Numbered from the stretch's first letter, positions 35,647 to 45,723 are shown. The stretch is 64,000 bases of DNA from Salinivirgaceae bacterium (GCA_017527435.1 JAFXQB010000025.1:62001-126000), one strand, 5' to 3'. Notes: generated by a model not told the origin, from the sequence alone. Numbers and translations: made by a program.

Positions 35647-37026
35647 TCACTTAATCATCGCCTGATGAATCGGTTCAATCAGAGTGTCGATGTTGCCAGC
35701 GCCCATGGTGAGCAGCACGCCCGACTTGATTTTCACCGCTTCGTCCTTCAGTTTGCCGAACGGGCAGAACATTTTGTCTTTCAGTTTCATGCGTTCCAGA
35801 ATCATCTCGCTCGACACGCCTTCAATCGGCAGTTCGCGGGCGGGGTAGATGTCGGTTATGATGACGCGGTCGGCCATGTCAAGTGCCGCGGCAAACTCAT
35901 CGGCAAAATCGCGTGTGCGGCTGTACAGGTGCGGCTGGAACATCACCGTCACAGGCTTGCCAGGGTAGAAATCGCGCACCGAGCGCAGGCAGGCCTTGAT
36001 TTCTTCGGGGTGATGCGCATAGTCGTCGATGAAGACCAGGTCGGCGTTCTTGAAGCGCACGTCGAAGCGGCGGCGCACACCCGCATATCCGCCCAGACCA
36101 AACCGAATCTCGTTTTCCGACGCGCCAGCAAACATCGCTACAGCCGTTGCTGCCACAGCGTTCTCAACGTTGTAGAGCGCGGGCATTCCAAGTTTGACGT
36201 TCTCAATCACACCATTGGGCGTCACAATGTCGAACATATACTCGCCGTTCTCAATGTGGATGTTGCGCGCGTAGAAATCGGCTTCCGAGTCGAGCGCATA
36301 CGAGTAGTAGCGAACGCCCGCGTTGGCCTTGTGGTCGAGTTTCACGCCTTTTTTGATAATCACCACACCGTCGGTTTTCACCTGGCCCACAAATTTCGCG
36401 AAAGCCTTCTCAACTTCGGCCTTGTTGCCGTAGATGTCAAGATGGTCGGCGTCCATGGCGCTGATGAGCGCGATGGTGGGGTAGAGCGTCAGGAACGAGC
36501 GGTCGAACTCATCGGCTTCAATCACCACCCACGGCGATTCCGACTTGATGACCACATTGGTGCTGAAATTCTTGCTGATGCCGCCCAGGAAAGCGTTCAC
36601 GCCAACCTGTGTCTGGTCCAGAATGCAGGTTGTCATGGTCGAAATCGATGTTTTGCCGTGCGTTCCAGCAATGCAGGCCGCGTAACTGTCTTGCGCGATG
36701 ATGCCAAGCGCCACCGAGCGTTTCACCACATCGTAACCGCTGGTTTTGAAGAAGTTGAGTATCTCGCTGTCGGCGGGAATGGCAGGCGTGTAAACCACCA
36801 GTGTCCGTTCGGCGTCGGTTTTGAATGTGTTGTCAATGGTGTCGATGCTGTCGTCGAAGGTTGTGAGCGCGCCGTCGGCTTCAAGCCTTACGGTGATGTC
36901 GGACGATGAGCGGTCGTAGCCGCCTACGGTGTAGCCAGTGCGCAGAAACCATTGGGCCAGAGCGCTCATTCCGATTCCGCCGATGCCAACAAAAAACACT
37001 TTATTATAATCTGTCAGTCTCTTCAT
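35647..37026 (-). CDS. murC: UDP-N-acetylmuramate-L-alanine ligase MurC
   Basis: This 459-residue Mur ligase adds L-Ala to UDP-MurNAc, the first peptide step of peptidoglycan synthesis. The N-terminal nucleotide motif is VGIGGIGMSALAQW. The ATP loop is AGTHGKTSISTM, followed by VIEADEFDRSFL for magnesium and the SAMDADHLDIYGN segment of the central domain. The C-terminal domain has DDYAHHPEEIKA. Its start overlaps the murG stop (ATGA), so the two are translationally coupled. Confidence 0.96.
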   Translation of the reverse strand: MKRLTDYNKVFFVGIGGIGMSALAQWFLRTGYTVGGYDRSSSDITVRLEADGALTTFDDSIDTIDNTFKTDAERTLVVYTPAIPADSEILNFFKTSGYDVVKRSVALGIIAQDSYAACIAGTHGKTSISTMTTCILDQTQVGVNAFLGGISKNFSTNVVIKSESPWVVIEADEFDRSFLTLYPTIALISAMDADHLDIYGNKAEVEKAFAKFVGQVKTDGVVIIKKGVKLDHKANAGVRYYSYALDSEADFYARNIHIENGEYMFDIVTPNGVIENVKLGMPALYNVENAVAATAVAMFAGASENEIRFGLGGYAGVRRRFDVRFKNADLVFIDDYAHHPEEIKACLRSVRDFYPGKPVTVMFQPHLYSRTRDFADEFAAALDMADRVIITDIYPARELPIEGVSSEMILERMKLKDKMFCPFGKLKDEAVKIKSGVLLTMGAGNIDTLIEPIHQAMIK

Positions 37027-38129
37027 AATGCAATTCTCATTACTTCGTTGCAGATGTCTTCGTCGGCGTTCGGCAGAGCCATCTTCTTGATATTGATGCG
37101 CAGACGCACCTGCTGCTCGTCTTGCTCAAGCAGATGTATGATTTGCGACACAAGCGAGTCGGGTGCTTCCTTGTCGGTCACCATCAGCGCGGCGTTGTTC
37201 TTCACCAGGGCCTGCGCGTTTTTGGTCTGATGGTCTTCGGCCACGTTGGGGCTCGGCACCAGAATGACTGGTTTGCCCACCAGGCAGAGTTCCGAGATGG
37301 TTCCAGCGCCAGCACGTGAGATGATGGCGTCGGCCACCGAGTAGGCGTAGTCCATGCGGTTGATGAACGGATAGACGTGGATGTTCTTGCTGTTGTACTG
37401 CGCGGCTTCTTCAAGTGCGCGCTCATAGTAGTATTTTCCTGTCTGCCAGATGACTTGAATCTTCTTGCGGATGAGCAGGTCGAGATTGTTGCCGATACAC
37501 TCGTTGATGGTGCGTGCGCCAAGGCTTCCGCCAATCACAAGCAGCGTCTTGACGTTTGCGCCCTGGCTCAAGTTGAAGAACTTGAAGGCTTCGGGCAGAT
37601 TAGGCTTTATTTCTTGCAGGTCCTGTCGCACGGGGTTGCCAGTGAGCACAATCTTTTCGGCTGGGAAAAAGCGGTCCATTCCTTCGTAGGCCACGCAGAT
37701 GCGGTTGGCGCGCTTGGCCAGCAGTTTGTTGGTCAGGCCAGCGTAACTGTTCTGCTCTTGAATCAGTGTCGGAATTTTCATGCGTTGCGCCGTGTAGAGC
37801 AGCGGGCCGCTTGCGTAGCCGCCCACACCAACCACGGCGTTGGGTTTGAACTCGCGTAGAATGCTGCGGCACTTGTGCAGACTCACGAAAAGTTTGGGCA
37901 GAAAGGTCAGATTCTTGCCAATTGAGCCACGCTGCAGACCAGCAATGGGCAGGCCCACAATCTTGAAGCCCGCGGCAGGCACTTTTTCCATTTCCATGCG
38001 GTTGTGGGCGCCCACAAACAGAATTTCGGCCGTGGGGTCGTGCCGCTTGATGGCTCTTGCAATTGATATGGCGGGGAAGATGTGTCCGCCCGTTCCGCCG
38101 CCGCTTATTATGTAGCGTTTCTTTTCCAT
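37023..38129 (-). CDS. murG: UDP-GlcNAc:undecaprenyl-PP-MurNAc-pentapeptide GlcNAc transferase MurG
   Basis: This 368-residue GT28 enzyme makes lipid II from lipid I on the cytoplasmic face. The N-terminal glycine motif is SGGGTGGHIFPA. GVGGYASGPLL and LIQEQNSYAGLTNK follow, then LVIGGSLGARTIN in the second domain and ISRAGAGTISELCLVGKPVI for UDP-GlcNAc binding. The length fits the family. It starts 1 bp after ftsW and overlaps murC by 4 bp. Confidence 0.96.
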   Translation of the reverse strand: MEKKRYIISGGGTGGHIFPAISIARAIKRHDPTAEILFVGAHNRMEMEKVPAAGFKIVGLPIAGLQRGSIGKNLTFLPKLFVSLHKCRSILREFKPNAVVGVGGYASGPLLYTAQRMKIPTLIQEQNSYAGLTNKLLAKRANRICVAYEGMDRFFPAEKIVLTGNPVRQDLQEIKPNLPEAFKFFNLSQGANVKTLLVIGGSLGARTINECIGNNLDLLIRKKIQVIWQTGKYYYERALEEAAQYNSKNIHVYPFINRMDYAYSVADAIISRAGAGTISELCLVGKPVILVPSPNVAEDHQTKNAQALVKNNAALMVTDKEAPDSLVSQIIHLLEQDEQQVRLRINIKKMALPNADEDICNEVMRIAL

Positions 38130-38130
38130 A

Positions 38131-39339
38131 TTATTGGTTTTCAGTTGTGTTTATATCGTTTTTCTGATTATCAACAGTCGCAGGTTCAGCAGCAAGGTCA
38201 CCGCCGTCGGCATAACGGCTCACGTTCAGAATCACCCCAATGGCAATGCTTGTGAACACCACCGACGTTCCGCCCATACTAACAAGCGGCAGCGTCTGTC
38301 CCGTCACGGGGAAAATGTTGACCGCCACGCCCATATTTATCAGCGCCTGAATGGCCAAGCTGATACCTAAACCGATGCACAGGAATGTACCGAAGGCGCT
38401 TCGGCTTCGTCGCACTATCACCCTGATGCGGTAGAGCAGCGTCAGGTAAAGAACAAGAACGAACGTTCCTCCTGCTATGCCCCATTCCTCAACAATTATG
38501 GCGTAGATGAAATCGGAATAAGGGTGCGGCAGAAAGTTGCGCTGAGTGCTGTTGCCAGGCCCCTGTCCGGTGATGCCGCCGTGAACGATGGCCATCTTCG
38601 AGTGATCGGCTTGGTAGTCATGTTCGGCGTCGTTGTGCTCACCAATGCCCACAAAACTCTCGATGCGGGCTTTGATTGTCGCCACGCGTCCGATTCGGCT
38701 AATCTGCGGAACCGCGTATGCTAGCAGCAGCATAAAGGCGAATCCGGCCAGCAAACAACCGAACAGCTTGGCCAGCAGCACGAATTTAATGCCACCAACA
38801 TACATCAGCACACAGCAGATGAAGAATAGCATTGCCGCTGTCGAGAAATCAGCGCCGAAGATGAGCAGACATATTATACCAGCCCACTTCACAATGGGCC
38901 AGAAGGCCGCTTTCGGGTCGTCGATGTGATCCTGATTTTGGCTCAAGACCGATGCAATGAACATAATCACAGCAATTTTCGCCAAATCGGATGTCTGAAA
39001 CTGCACGCCCATAATCGAAACCCAACGGTTTGCCTCGTTCAGGTTGACACCGCGTAACAATGTGAATATCAATAACCCGGCACTTAGATAGATGAGCGGT
39101 TTGGTGAATCGCAAGAGAAATCTGAAATTGATTTTGTGGAACAGGAAGATGATACCGATGCCAAACAGCAGGAAACTGCCGTGACGCATAAGATAGAAGA
39201 ATGTGTTGCCGCCCATCTTCTTGTATGCCAATGTGCCCGTGGCGCTATACACGGTCAGCATCGACACAATCGACAGCAGAAACACAACTATCCAGATTGT
39301 GGTGTCACCTTTGAAATATTTCAGAAACTTCTCTTTCAT
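38131..39339 (-). CDS. ftsW: Peptidoglycan glycosyltransferase FtsW
   Basis: This 402-residue SEDS-family membrane protein has about ten helices and polymerises lipid II at the septum with FtsI. It shows the SEDS features NEANRWV near the first periplasmic loop, GGITGQGPGNSTQRNFLPHPYSDFI (the long loop, here in two parts around residues 255-280) and a C-terminal TLPLVSMGGTSVVF segment. The C-terminal cytoplasmic tail is short. Its leader holds seven 8-bp repeats ending 13 bp before the start codon. Confidence 0.94.
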   Translation of the reverse strand: MKEKFLKYFKGDTTIWIVVFLLSIVSMLTVYSATGTLAYKKMGGNTFFYLMRHGSFLLFGIGIIFLFHKINFRFLLRFTKPLIYLSAGLLIFTLLRGVNLNEANRWVSIMGVQFQTSDLAKIAVIMFIASVLSQNQDHIDDPKAAFWPIVKWAGIICLLIFGADFSTAAMLFFICCVLMYVGGIKFVLLAKLFGCLLAGFAFMLLLAYAVPQISRIGRVATIKARIESFVGIGEHNDAEHDYQADHSKMAIVHGGITGQGPGNSTQRNFLPHPYSDFIYAIIVEEWGIAGGTFVLVLYLTLLYRIRVIVRRSRSAFGTFLCIGLGISLAIQALINMGVAVNIFPVTGQTLPLVSMGGTSVVFTSIAIGVILNVSRYADGGDLAAEPATVDNQKNDINTTENQ

Positions 39340-39352
39340 TTAATGTTTAGAG

Positions 39353-39408
39353 TTTAGAAGTTTAGAAGTTTAGAAGTTTAGAAGTTTAGAAGTTTAGAAG
39401 TTTAGAAG
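39353..39408. repeat. Seven-copy 8-bp microsatellite (TTTAGAAG) upstream of ftsW
   Basis: Seven perfect TTTAGAAG units lie head to tail, with a shortened unit (TTTAGAG) at 39346-39352. On the sense strand of ftsW the unit reads CTTCTAAA. It sits 13 bp upstream of the ftsW start, so changes in copy number would alter the leader. Confidence 0.9.
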
Positions 39409-39527
39409 TTTGGTTTTGGGGTTTAGAATGAAATGTCTAACCCTAAACAGCGAAGCGTCTAACCATCTCACCTTCTTACCTTTTATGTCATCTCAATTTT
39501 CAATTGTCCATTGTCAACTGTCCATTG

Positions 39528-40883
39528 TTACAAATTTCTTACCGCTGCCTTGAACTGCCGTCCGCGGTCTTCGTAGTTCTCGAACAGGTCGAAACTTGCG
39601 CAGCAGGGCGAGAGCAGCACGGCGTCGCCGTCGGTGCCCATATAGTAGGCCGACTTCACGGCTTGTTCCATCGACTGTGTATCAACAATATGCTCGACAA
39701 TTCCGTCGAAAGCGGCGTGAATCTTTGAGTTATCGACGCCAAGGCAGATGATGGCCTTAACTTTCTGTTTCACAAGCGGAATCAGAGTCGAGTAGTCGTT
39801 GCCCTTATCGGTGCCGCCCACAATCCAGATGGTGGGGCGCTTCATACTCTCAAGAGCGTACCAGGCGCTGTTCACGTTGGTGGCCTTCGAGTCGTTGATG
39901 AACTCAATCTGATGCACTTTCAGCACGGGCTCAAGGCGGTGCTCAACGCCCTTGAAACTTGTCAGGCACTCGCGAATGGTTTCTTTTCTGATGTTCAGCA
40001 CGTTGGCGGCCACTGCTGCGGCCATCGAGTTGTAGGTGTTGTGCTTTCCGCTCAATGATAAGTCGTTGATATTCATAGTGAAGTCGTTTATGGTATTAAG
40101 ATGAATGTTAAAAGTTTGTCCGTTGTCGGTAAGGTCGGCGCCGCAAGCCACGCTGTGCTCAATGCTGAACGGCACCCAGTTGGTTTCGGGCGTTAGAGTG
40201 GCCAGTTTCTCAAGTGTTGCGGGGTCATCGTCGCAGTAGATGAAGTAGCCGTTCTTATCCATATTTTGGATGATGCGGAACTTCGAGTTCAGATAGTTCT
40301 CGAATTTGTACTCGTAGCGGTCCAGGTGGTCGGGTGTGACGTTCATCAGAATTGCCACATCGGCTTTGAACTTGTACATATTGTCGAGTTGGAAACTACT
40401 CAATTCCAGCACGTAATAGTCGAAATTGCAGTCGGCCACCTGCCAGGCGAAACTCTTGCCCACGTTGCCGCCAAGGCCCACGTTCAGGCCCGCGCGCTTC
40501 AGAATCTCGTAGGTGAGAAGGGTGGTGGTGGTTTTGCCATTGCTGCCCGTAATGCAAATCATTTTGGCATTGGTGTAGCGTCCTGCAAACTCTATCTCGC
40601 TCACAATCGGAATGTTATGCTCGTGCAGAGCCTTCACCACAGGCGCCTTTTCAGGTATGCCAGGGCTTTTCATCACTTCGGTTGCGGTCAGAATCTTCTC
40701 GAGCGTGTGGTGCCCTTCTTCCCATTCAATGTTGTGCTCGTCGAGCACGGCTTTGTATTTGTCGGCAATCTTTCCATAGTCCGACACAAAAACCGCGTAG
40801 CCCTTCTTCTGCGCCAGCAAGGCGGTTCCCACGCCGCTCTCGCCCGCACCCAGCACAACCATCAGTTTCTTGTTCTCGTTCAT
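39528..40883 (-). CDS. murD: UDP-N-acetylmuramoyl-L-alanine-D-glutamate ligase MurD
   Basis: This 451-residue ligase adds D-Glu to UDP-MurNAc-L-Ala. The N-terminal motif is LGAGESGVGTALLA, the ATP loop is CITGSNGKTTTTLL, and NVTPDHLDRY contributes the central His/Asp. The C-terminal part has FINDSKATNVNSAWYAL and WIVGGTDKGNDYS, both typical of MurD. The start overlaps the mraY stop by one base (TAATG). A 188-bp repeat-rich gap follows before ftsW. Confidence 0.96.
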   Translation of the reverse strand: MNENKKLMVVLGAGESGVGTALLAQKKGYAVFVSDYGKIADKYKAVLDEHNIEWEEGHHTLEKILTATEVMKSPGIPEKAPVVKALHEHNIPIVSEIEFAGRYTNAKMICITGSNGKTTTTLLTYEILKRAGLNVGLGGNVGKSFAWQVADCNFDYYVLELSSFQLDNMYKFKADVAILMNVTPDHLDRYEYKFENYLNSKFRIIQNMDKNGYFIYCDDDPATLEKLATLTPETNWVPFSIEHSVACGADLTDNGQTFNIHLNTINDFTMNINDLSLSGKHNTYNSMAAAVAANVLNIRKETIRECLTSFKGVEHRLEPVLKVHQIEFINDSKATNVNSAWYALESMKRPTIWIVGGTDKGNDYSTLIPLVKQKVKAIICLGVDNSKIHAAFDGIVEHIVDTQSMEQAVKSAYYMGTDGDAVLLSPCCASFDLFENYEDRGRQFKAAVRNL

Positions 40884-42151
40884 TATCTGATTTTAAGTGT
40901 GATAATTGTCAATGCCGCAAGTATGATTGTCACAATCCAGAAACGCAGCGTAATCATATTCTCGTGAAGTGCGCCTTCGGGTTTGGTTATCAGGTACTTG
41001 AAGTTTTCTTGAAGTTGCGACGGCAGCACGCGGAAATGGTCGTGAAGCGGCGCGCGTTTGAACACACGCAGTTTCAGCCCGCGCTTGTTGCCGTATTTGG
41101 CGTAGTTGGTCTGCAGCATCACCGACACCACTTCGAGCAGGAAAACCCCGCAGAGTATCGGCAGCAGCAGTTCCTTGTGAATGATGATGGCCGTTACGGC
41201 GATGATTCCGCCGATGGCCAGGCTGCCCGTGTCGCCCATAAACACTTTGGCAGGATAGGCGTTGTGCCACAGGAACCCGATGAGCGCGCCAACAAAAGCG
41301 CACAGGTAAACCAGCATCTCTTCGGTGCCAGGAATGTACATCACGTTCAGGTACGAAGCGAATTGTATGTGGCCCGACACGTAGGCCAGAATGCCCAGCG
41401 CCGTGCCGATGATGGCCGAGTTGCCAGCGCACATTCCGTCCATTCCGTCGTTCAGGTTGGCGCCGTTCGACACAGCCGCAATCACAAACGTCGTCACAAT
41501 GATGAACAGAATCCAGCCGCAGGCGCGTTTGGCCTTGCCGTTCTTGAGCCAGGCAAACGCCTCGTAATAGTCAAGGTTGTTGTTTTTCACAAACGGCACC
41601 GTGGTGACGGTCGATTTGCGGGCCTCGCTCTTCTCGTACACCACCTTGTCGTTCACAATCTTCTCGGTAACGGTCTCGCACACAACGGCTTGCGGACTTT
41701 GCCACAGGGCGATGCCAACCGCGCAGCCAAGCACCGTCTGCCCGATGAGTTTGTGCAGCGGTTTCATTCCGTCTTTGTTGCCGCCAAGTTTGATTTTATC
41801 GTCGATAAAGCCTAGGGTGCCGAACCACAGAGCGGTAATAATCAGCAGAATAACGTAGATATTGTCGAGTTGGCAGAGCAGCAGCGACGGAATCACAATG
41901 GCCGCCACAATCACCACGCCGCCCATCGACGGAACGCCCTTTTTCTGCACGCCGTAGGGGTCGGTTTCGGCATCGCGGGCAGCCTCAATGTGCTTGCGGC
42001 TCTTCATAAAGTCGATGAACTTACGGCCCATCCACATCGAGAAAAGCAGCGAAATCACCAACGCCAGAATCGCACGGAACGACACGTAGTGGAACATTCC
42101 CGCGCCAGGGAAGTTGAGCGATTGCAGATATTCAAAAAAGTAGTACAGCAT
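40883..42151 (-). CDS. mraY: Phospho-N-acetylmuramoyl-pentapeptide transferase MraY
   Basis: This 422-residue integral membrane enzyme makes lipid I. About ten helices. Conserved motifs are KKGVPSMGGVV in the first cytoplasmic region, GFIDDKIKL (the DDxxK metal site), NLNDGMDGMCAGN and WHNAYPAKVFMGDTGSLAIGG. It is longer than E. coli MraY (360) because of a roughly 60-residue insertion after the DDxxK region (about 140-210, TEKIVNDKVVYEKSEAR), a usual feature of Bacteroidota MraY. It lies 2 bp after murE. Confidence 0.95.
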   Translation of the reverse strand: MLYYFFEYLQSLNFPGAGMFHYVSFRAILALVISLLFSMWMGRKFIDFMKSRKHIEAARDAETDPYGVQKKGVPSMGGVVIVAAIVIPSLLLCQLDNIYVILLIITALWFGTLGFIDDKIKLGGNKDGMKPLHKLIGQTVLGCAVGIALWQSPQAVVCETVTEKIVNDKVVYEKSEARKSTVTTVPFVKNNNLDYYEAFAWLKNGKAKRACGWILFIIVTTFVIAAVSNGANLNDGMDGMCAGNSAIIGTALGILAYVSGHIQFASYLNVMYIPGTEEMLVYLCAFVGALIGFLWHNAYPAKVFMGDTGSLAIGGIIAVTAIIIHKELLLPILCGVFLLEVVSVMLQTNYAKYGNKRGLKLRVFKRAPLHDHFRVLPSQLQENFKYLITKPEGALHENMITLRFWIVTIILAALTIITLKIR

Positions 42152-42153
42152 CT

Positions 42154-43608
42154 TTATTCCTCGTCAAAAATTTGTTTAATCACCTCGCGGTCGTCAAAAT
42201 GGTGTTTCACGCCGTTCACTTCCTGATAGGTCTCGTGGCCCTTGCCAGCCACCAGCACCACATCGCCCGTCTGCGCCAGCATACACGCCGTGCGGATGGC
42301 CTCGGTGCGGTCGGTGATGCACAGAACGCGCTGTGCGTAAGCGGGTTGCACACCAGCCTTCATATCGGCGATGATGTCTTCGGGGCGCTCGTTGCGCGGA
42401 TTGTCCGACGTCAGTATCACCTTGTCGCTCAACTCGGTGGCAATGGCCGCCATAATCGGGCGCTTGGTTTTGTCGCGGTTGCCGCCAGCACCCGTCACGG
42501 TAATTATCTGATGGTTGCCGTCGGTAACATTTTTTATCGTATTCAGCACATTTTCAATGGCATCGGGCGTATGTGCGTAGTCCACAATGGCCGTTTTGCC
42601 GCTTTTCGAGCGCAGGCATTGGAACCGTCCGTCAACCGAGCCGAGTTTGCTCAAAACGGTCAGCACTTCGGTCTTGTCGAAGCCGAGCAGCACCGAAGCC
42701 GAGTAAACAGCCAGCAGGTTGTAGGCGTTGAATCGGCCCACAAAACTTGTCCAAACCTCAACGCCGTCAATCTCGAGTTGCATTCCTTCGAAACTCGATT
42801 CTAGCACTTTGGCGCGGAAATCGGCCATTTTCTGCAGCGCGTAGGTGTGCTTGCTTGCGGCGCAGTTCTGCAGCATAAACAGACCGTTGCGGTCGTCGGC
42901 GTTCACAAGCGCGAAGGCGTCGGCCGATAGCCCGTCGAAGAACATTTTCTTCGCGTCGCGGTAGTCGGCAAACGTCTTGTGATAGTCCAGATGGTCTTGC
43001 GTTAGGTTCGAGAAGATTGCGCCCGCGAACTTCAGCCCCGCAATGCGGTGTTGGTGTGCGGCGTGCGAACTCACTTCCATAAAGCAGTAGTCGCAGCCAA
43101 TCTCAACCATTTCGGCCAGCAGACGGTGCAGTTGCAGCGGGTCGGGCGTTGTCTGTGTGGCCTCAACCTCTCGCGTGCCCACAATGTTGCGCACCGTCGA
43201 GAGCAGGCCGGCCTTGTAGCCCAGTTGCGTTGCCATTCGGTGCAGCAGAGTCACGGTTGTGGTCTTGCCGTTGGTGCCCGTGATGCCCACCAGTTTCAGG
43301 TTTTCCGACGGCCGTCCGTACCAGTTCGAAGCCAGTTGCCCGAGCGCAATTGCCGAGTTCTCGACAACCACAAAAAGCACGCTTTTCGGTTGGTTTTCAG
43401 GCGCTTCCTCGCACACCACAACCGATGCGCCAGCCTCAACCACCTGCCCAATAAATTGGTGCCCGTCGATGTTCACGCCGCGCACGGCAATGAACAGACT
43501 GTTTTTCTGCACTTTGCGCGAGTCGGCGGCAATGTCCGAAATGGTGACGTTCTTGTCGCCAATCCACTGCTTAACCTTTATATCTTCAAATAACTTATTG
43601 AGTTCCAT
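42154..43608 (-). CDS. murE: UDP-MurNAc-tripeptide synthetase MurE
   Basis: This 484-residue ligase adds the third amino acid of the stem peptide. The ATP loop is GITGTNGKTTTVTLL, NLTQDHLDYH is the central motif, and DYAHTPDAIENVL and TGAGGNRDKTKRP are in the C-terminal half. The DNPRNERPEDI segment corresponds to the DNPR motif that selects meso-diaminopimelate in MurE, so the cell wall should be of the Dap type, in line with mpl in this window. The start overlaps the ftsI stop by one base. Confidence 0.96.
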   Translation of the reverse strand: MELNKLFEDIKVKQWIGDKNVTISDIAADSRKVQKNSLFIAVRGVNIDGHQFIGQVVEAGASVVVCEEAPENQPKSVLFVVVENSAIALGQLASNWYGRPSENLKLVGITGTNGKTTTVTLLHRMATQLGYKAGLLSTVRNIVGTREVEATQTTPDPLQLHRLLAEMVEIGCDYCFMEVSSHAAHQHRIAGLKFAGAIFSNLTQDHLDYHKTFADYRDAKKMFFDGLSADAFALVNADDRNGLFMLQNCAASKHTYALQKMADFRAKVLESSFEGMQLEIDGVEVWTSFVGRFNAYNLLAVYSASVLLGFDKTEVLTVLSKLGSVDGRFQCLRSKSGKTAIVDYAHTPDAIENVLNTIKNVTDGNHQIITVTGAGGNRDKTKRPIMAAIATELSDKVILTSDNPRNERPEDIIADMKAGVQPAYAQRVLCITDRTEAIRTACMLAQTGDVVLVAGKGHETYQEVNGVKHHFDDREVIKQIFDEE

Positions 43609-45719
43609 TATGATAGAGTTAAAATTATCTTATCGCCTTTTCTAAAAACATCGCCAGCCCGCAACGACTGCTGTGTCACCATTCCGCGCCCCACAATCGA
43701 CACCGACATTCCCGCATTCTCGAGAATGAAGATGGCGTCCTTTGCACCCATTCCAATCACGTAAGGCACTGTGTTTTGGGTGATTGTGCGGCTCGAAATC
43801 TTTATCGTCGAATCGGTTTTGTTGGTGCTCACCCATTCCGATTTGCTGCCAGCAAACTCAAACGGCACATCGAGTTTGTCAATCACATATTTCGTCTCGA
43901 TGTAGTAGCCGCTCTTCGACACAGGCACGCGGTCTTTGGCTTCGGCCAGCGGAATCATCTGCTTGTCTTTGTGCAGATTAAGTTGGGTTGAGTAAACCTT
44001 GTCGGCAATCTCTTTGAACACAGGACCAGCCGCCCAGTTGCCCGTATAGACACCGCTCGACGGACCGTTCACAACCACAATGCACGAATATTTCGGGTCG
44101 TCGGCGGGGAAATATCCGCAGAACGAAGCCTGATAGGCCACGCGGCCCTGATAGCGGTATGTTCCGTTGTTGTTCAGCTGCGCCGTGCCGGTTTTTCCGG
44201 CAATTTGGTAGTTCGAGTTGCGAAGGTTCTTCGCCGTGCCGTTCTCAACCACGCCGCACAGCATCTCCTGCGCCTTGCGAATGGTTTCGCGCGAGCAGAT
44301 ACTCGGGTTTATAACCTCTGTCGGGATGGTGCGCACCGTTTTGCCGCGGTCCATCACCGCCTTCACAAAGCGCGGACGCATCATTTTGCCATTGTTGGCC
44401 ACCGCGTTGTAGAATGTCAGAATGTTGAGCGGAGTGAACTCGGTCTCGTAGCCGTATGACATCTGCGCCAGCGACACACCCGACCAGAGCTTGTTGTCGG
44501 GCGTTTTCAGATAGCCGTCGCGGCCGCCCTGAATGTCAAGGTCGAGCGGTGCGTCGAGCGACATATTCTTCAGCCGGTTGATGAATTTGCCCGGATTGTC
44601 TTTGTAGCTCTCGGTTATCAGTTTGGCCACGCCGATGTTCGACGACACTTCAAACACTTCTTTCACAGATATTTTCCCGTGCGGTTTGGTGTCCGAAATG
44701 GTGTGGTCGTAAACTTTCCACTTGCCGTTGCCAGTGTCCACCGAGTCGTCAAGGTCGAAGCAGCCGTCCTCAAGCCCTGCCATCAGCGACGGCAGTTTGA
44801 TTGTCGAGCCCGGCTCGGTGCGCGTTCCCACAGCGTAGTTGTAAGCCTCGGAGTAGCGGCCGGTGCGGTCATCAAGTGTCAGATTTACAATAGCTTTGAT
44901 GTCGCCCGTAGCCACTTCCATCAGGATGGCCGTGCCGTATTTGGCGCCGTGTTTCTTCAGCTGATTTTCAAGCGCGCTGTGAGCCACGTCCTGAATGTTT
45001 ATGTCGATGGTTGTGATGACATCGTAGCCGTCTTTCGGGTCCACCTGACTGTCGTCGTTGATTGGCACGTAGTAGCCGCCCGGGATTCGCTGCCCGATGA
45101 AATATCCTTTCTCGCCCGACAAATCCTTGTCGTAAGCGCCTTCAATGCCCACCTTCACGCCGCCCTGTCCCTCGTAGCCGATGGTTCGTGCCGCCAGCGA
45201 CTCGTAAGGCCGTACACGGCGGTTTTCCTTAACGTAGATGACGCCTCCCTTATATTGCCCGAGCCGGAACAGCGGGAACTTCTTCAACTCTTTGAGCTGC
45301 ACGTAGTTGGCACGGCGATGAATCAGGTAGTAGCGATCGCCACGATTGCGAGCCGCCAAAAGTGCTGTCTTGTACTCGTATGCGCTCTTGTCGCGGAACA
45401 GTCTTGCCAGGCACAGCGAGAGTGAGTCGAGATTTGCGCGGAACACGTCGCTGTTCACGGCTTTGGTGTCGAAACGCACGTCGTAGTAGGGGATTGATGT
45501 GGCCAGAATCTGCACGCCGTCGCTTGCGCAGATGTCGCCGCGGTTGGGCTCAATGGCCACCTCGCGTTGCGACTCGTTGATGCGCGCAATCCATTTGTCG
45601 TGCTGCCACACGTTGAGCCACACAATGCGGCCCACAATGCACAACGCGAACAGAGTGGCAAACAGATAGACTATGCCAAATCGCTTTTCAATGCCCGTTT
45701 TTATCTCTTTGTCAGCCAT
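43608..45719 (-). CDS. ftsI: Septal transpeptidase FtsI (PBP3-type) with a C-terminal PASTA domain
   Basis: The start is set at ATG 45719 (MADKEIKTGI), 4 bp after the ftsL stop; a TTG six codons upstream would overlap ftsL. The 703-residue protein has a short cytoplasmic tail, one membrane helix (about 18-35), a dimerisation domain and the transpeptidase domain. Active-site motifs are STIK (Ser305), SSN (EVSSNIGVAK) and KTGT (QIAGKTGTAQL). A single PASTA domain closes the protein (VPYVIGMGAKDAIF... to KIILTLS). PASTA is best known from Gram-positive PBPs but is also common in Bacteroidota FtsI. It cross-links septal peptidoglycan with FtsW. Confidence 0.95.
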   Translation of the reverse strand: MADKEIKTGIEKRFGIVYLFATLFALCIVGRIVWLNVWQHDKWIARINESQREVAIEPNRGDICASDGVQILATSIPYYDVRFDTKAVNSDVFRANLDSLSLCLARLFRDKSAYEYKTALLAARNRGDRYYLIHRRANYVQLKELKKFPLFRLGQYKGGVIYVKENRRVRPYESLAARTIGYEGQGGVKVGIEGAYDKDLSGEKGYFIGQRIPGGYYVPINDDSQVDPKDGYDVITTIDINIQDVAHSALENQLKKHGAKYGTAILMEVATGDIKAIVNLTLDDRTGRYSEAYNYAVGTRTEPGSTIKLPSLMAGLEDGCFDLDDSVDTGNGKWKVYDHTISDTKPHGKISVKEVFEVSSNIGVAKLITESYKDNPGKFINRLKNMSLDAPLDLDIQGGRDGYLKTPDNKLWSGVSLAQMSYGYETEFTPLNILTFYNAVANNGKMMRPRFVKAVMDRGKTVRTIPTEVINPSICSRETIRKAQEMLCGVVENGTAKNLRNSNYQIAGKTGTAQLNNNGTYRYQGRVAYQASFCGYFPADDPKYSCIVVVNGPSSGVYTGNWAAGPVFKEIADKVYSTQLNLHKDKQMIPLAEAKDRVPVSKSGYYIETKYVIDKLDVPFEFAGSKSEWVSTNKTDSTIKISSRTITQNTVPYVIGMGAKDAIFILENAGMSVSIVGRGMVTQQSLRAGDVFRKGDKIILTLS

Positions 45720-45723
45720 TTCG

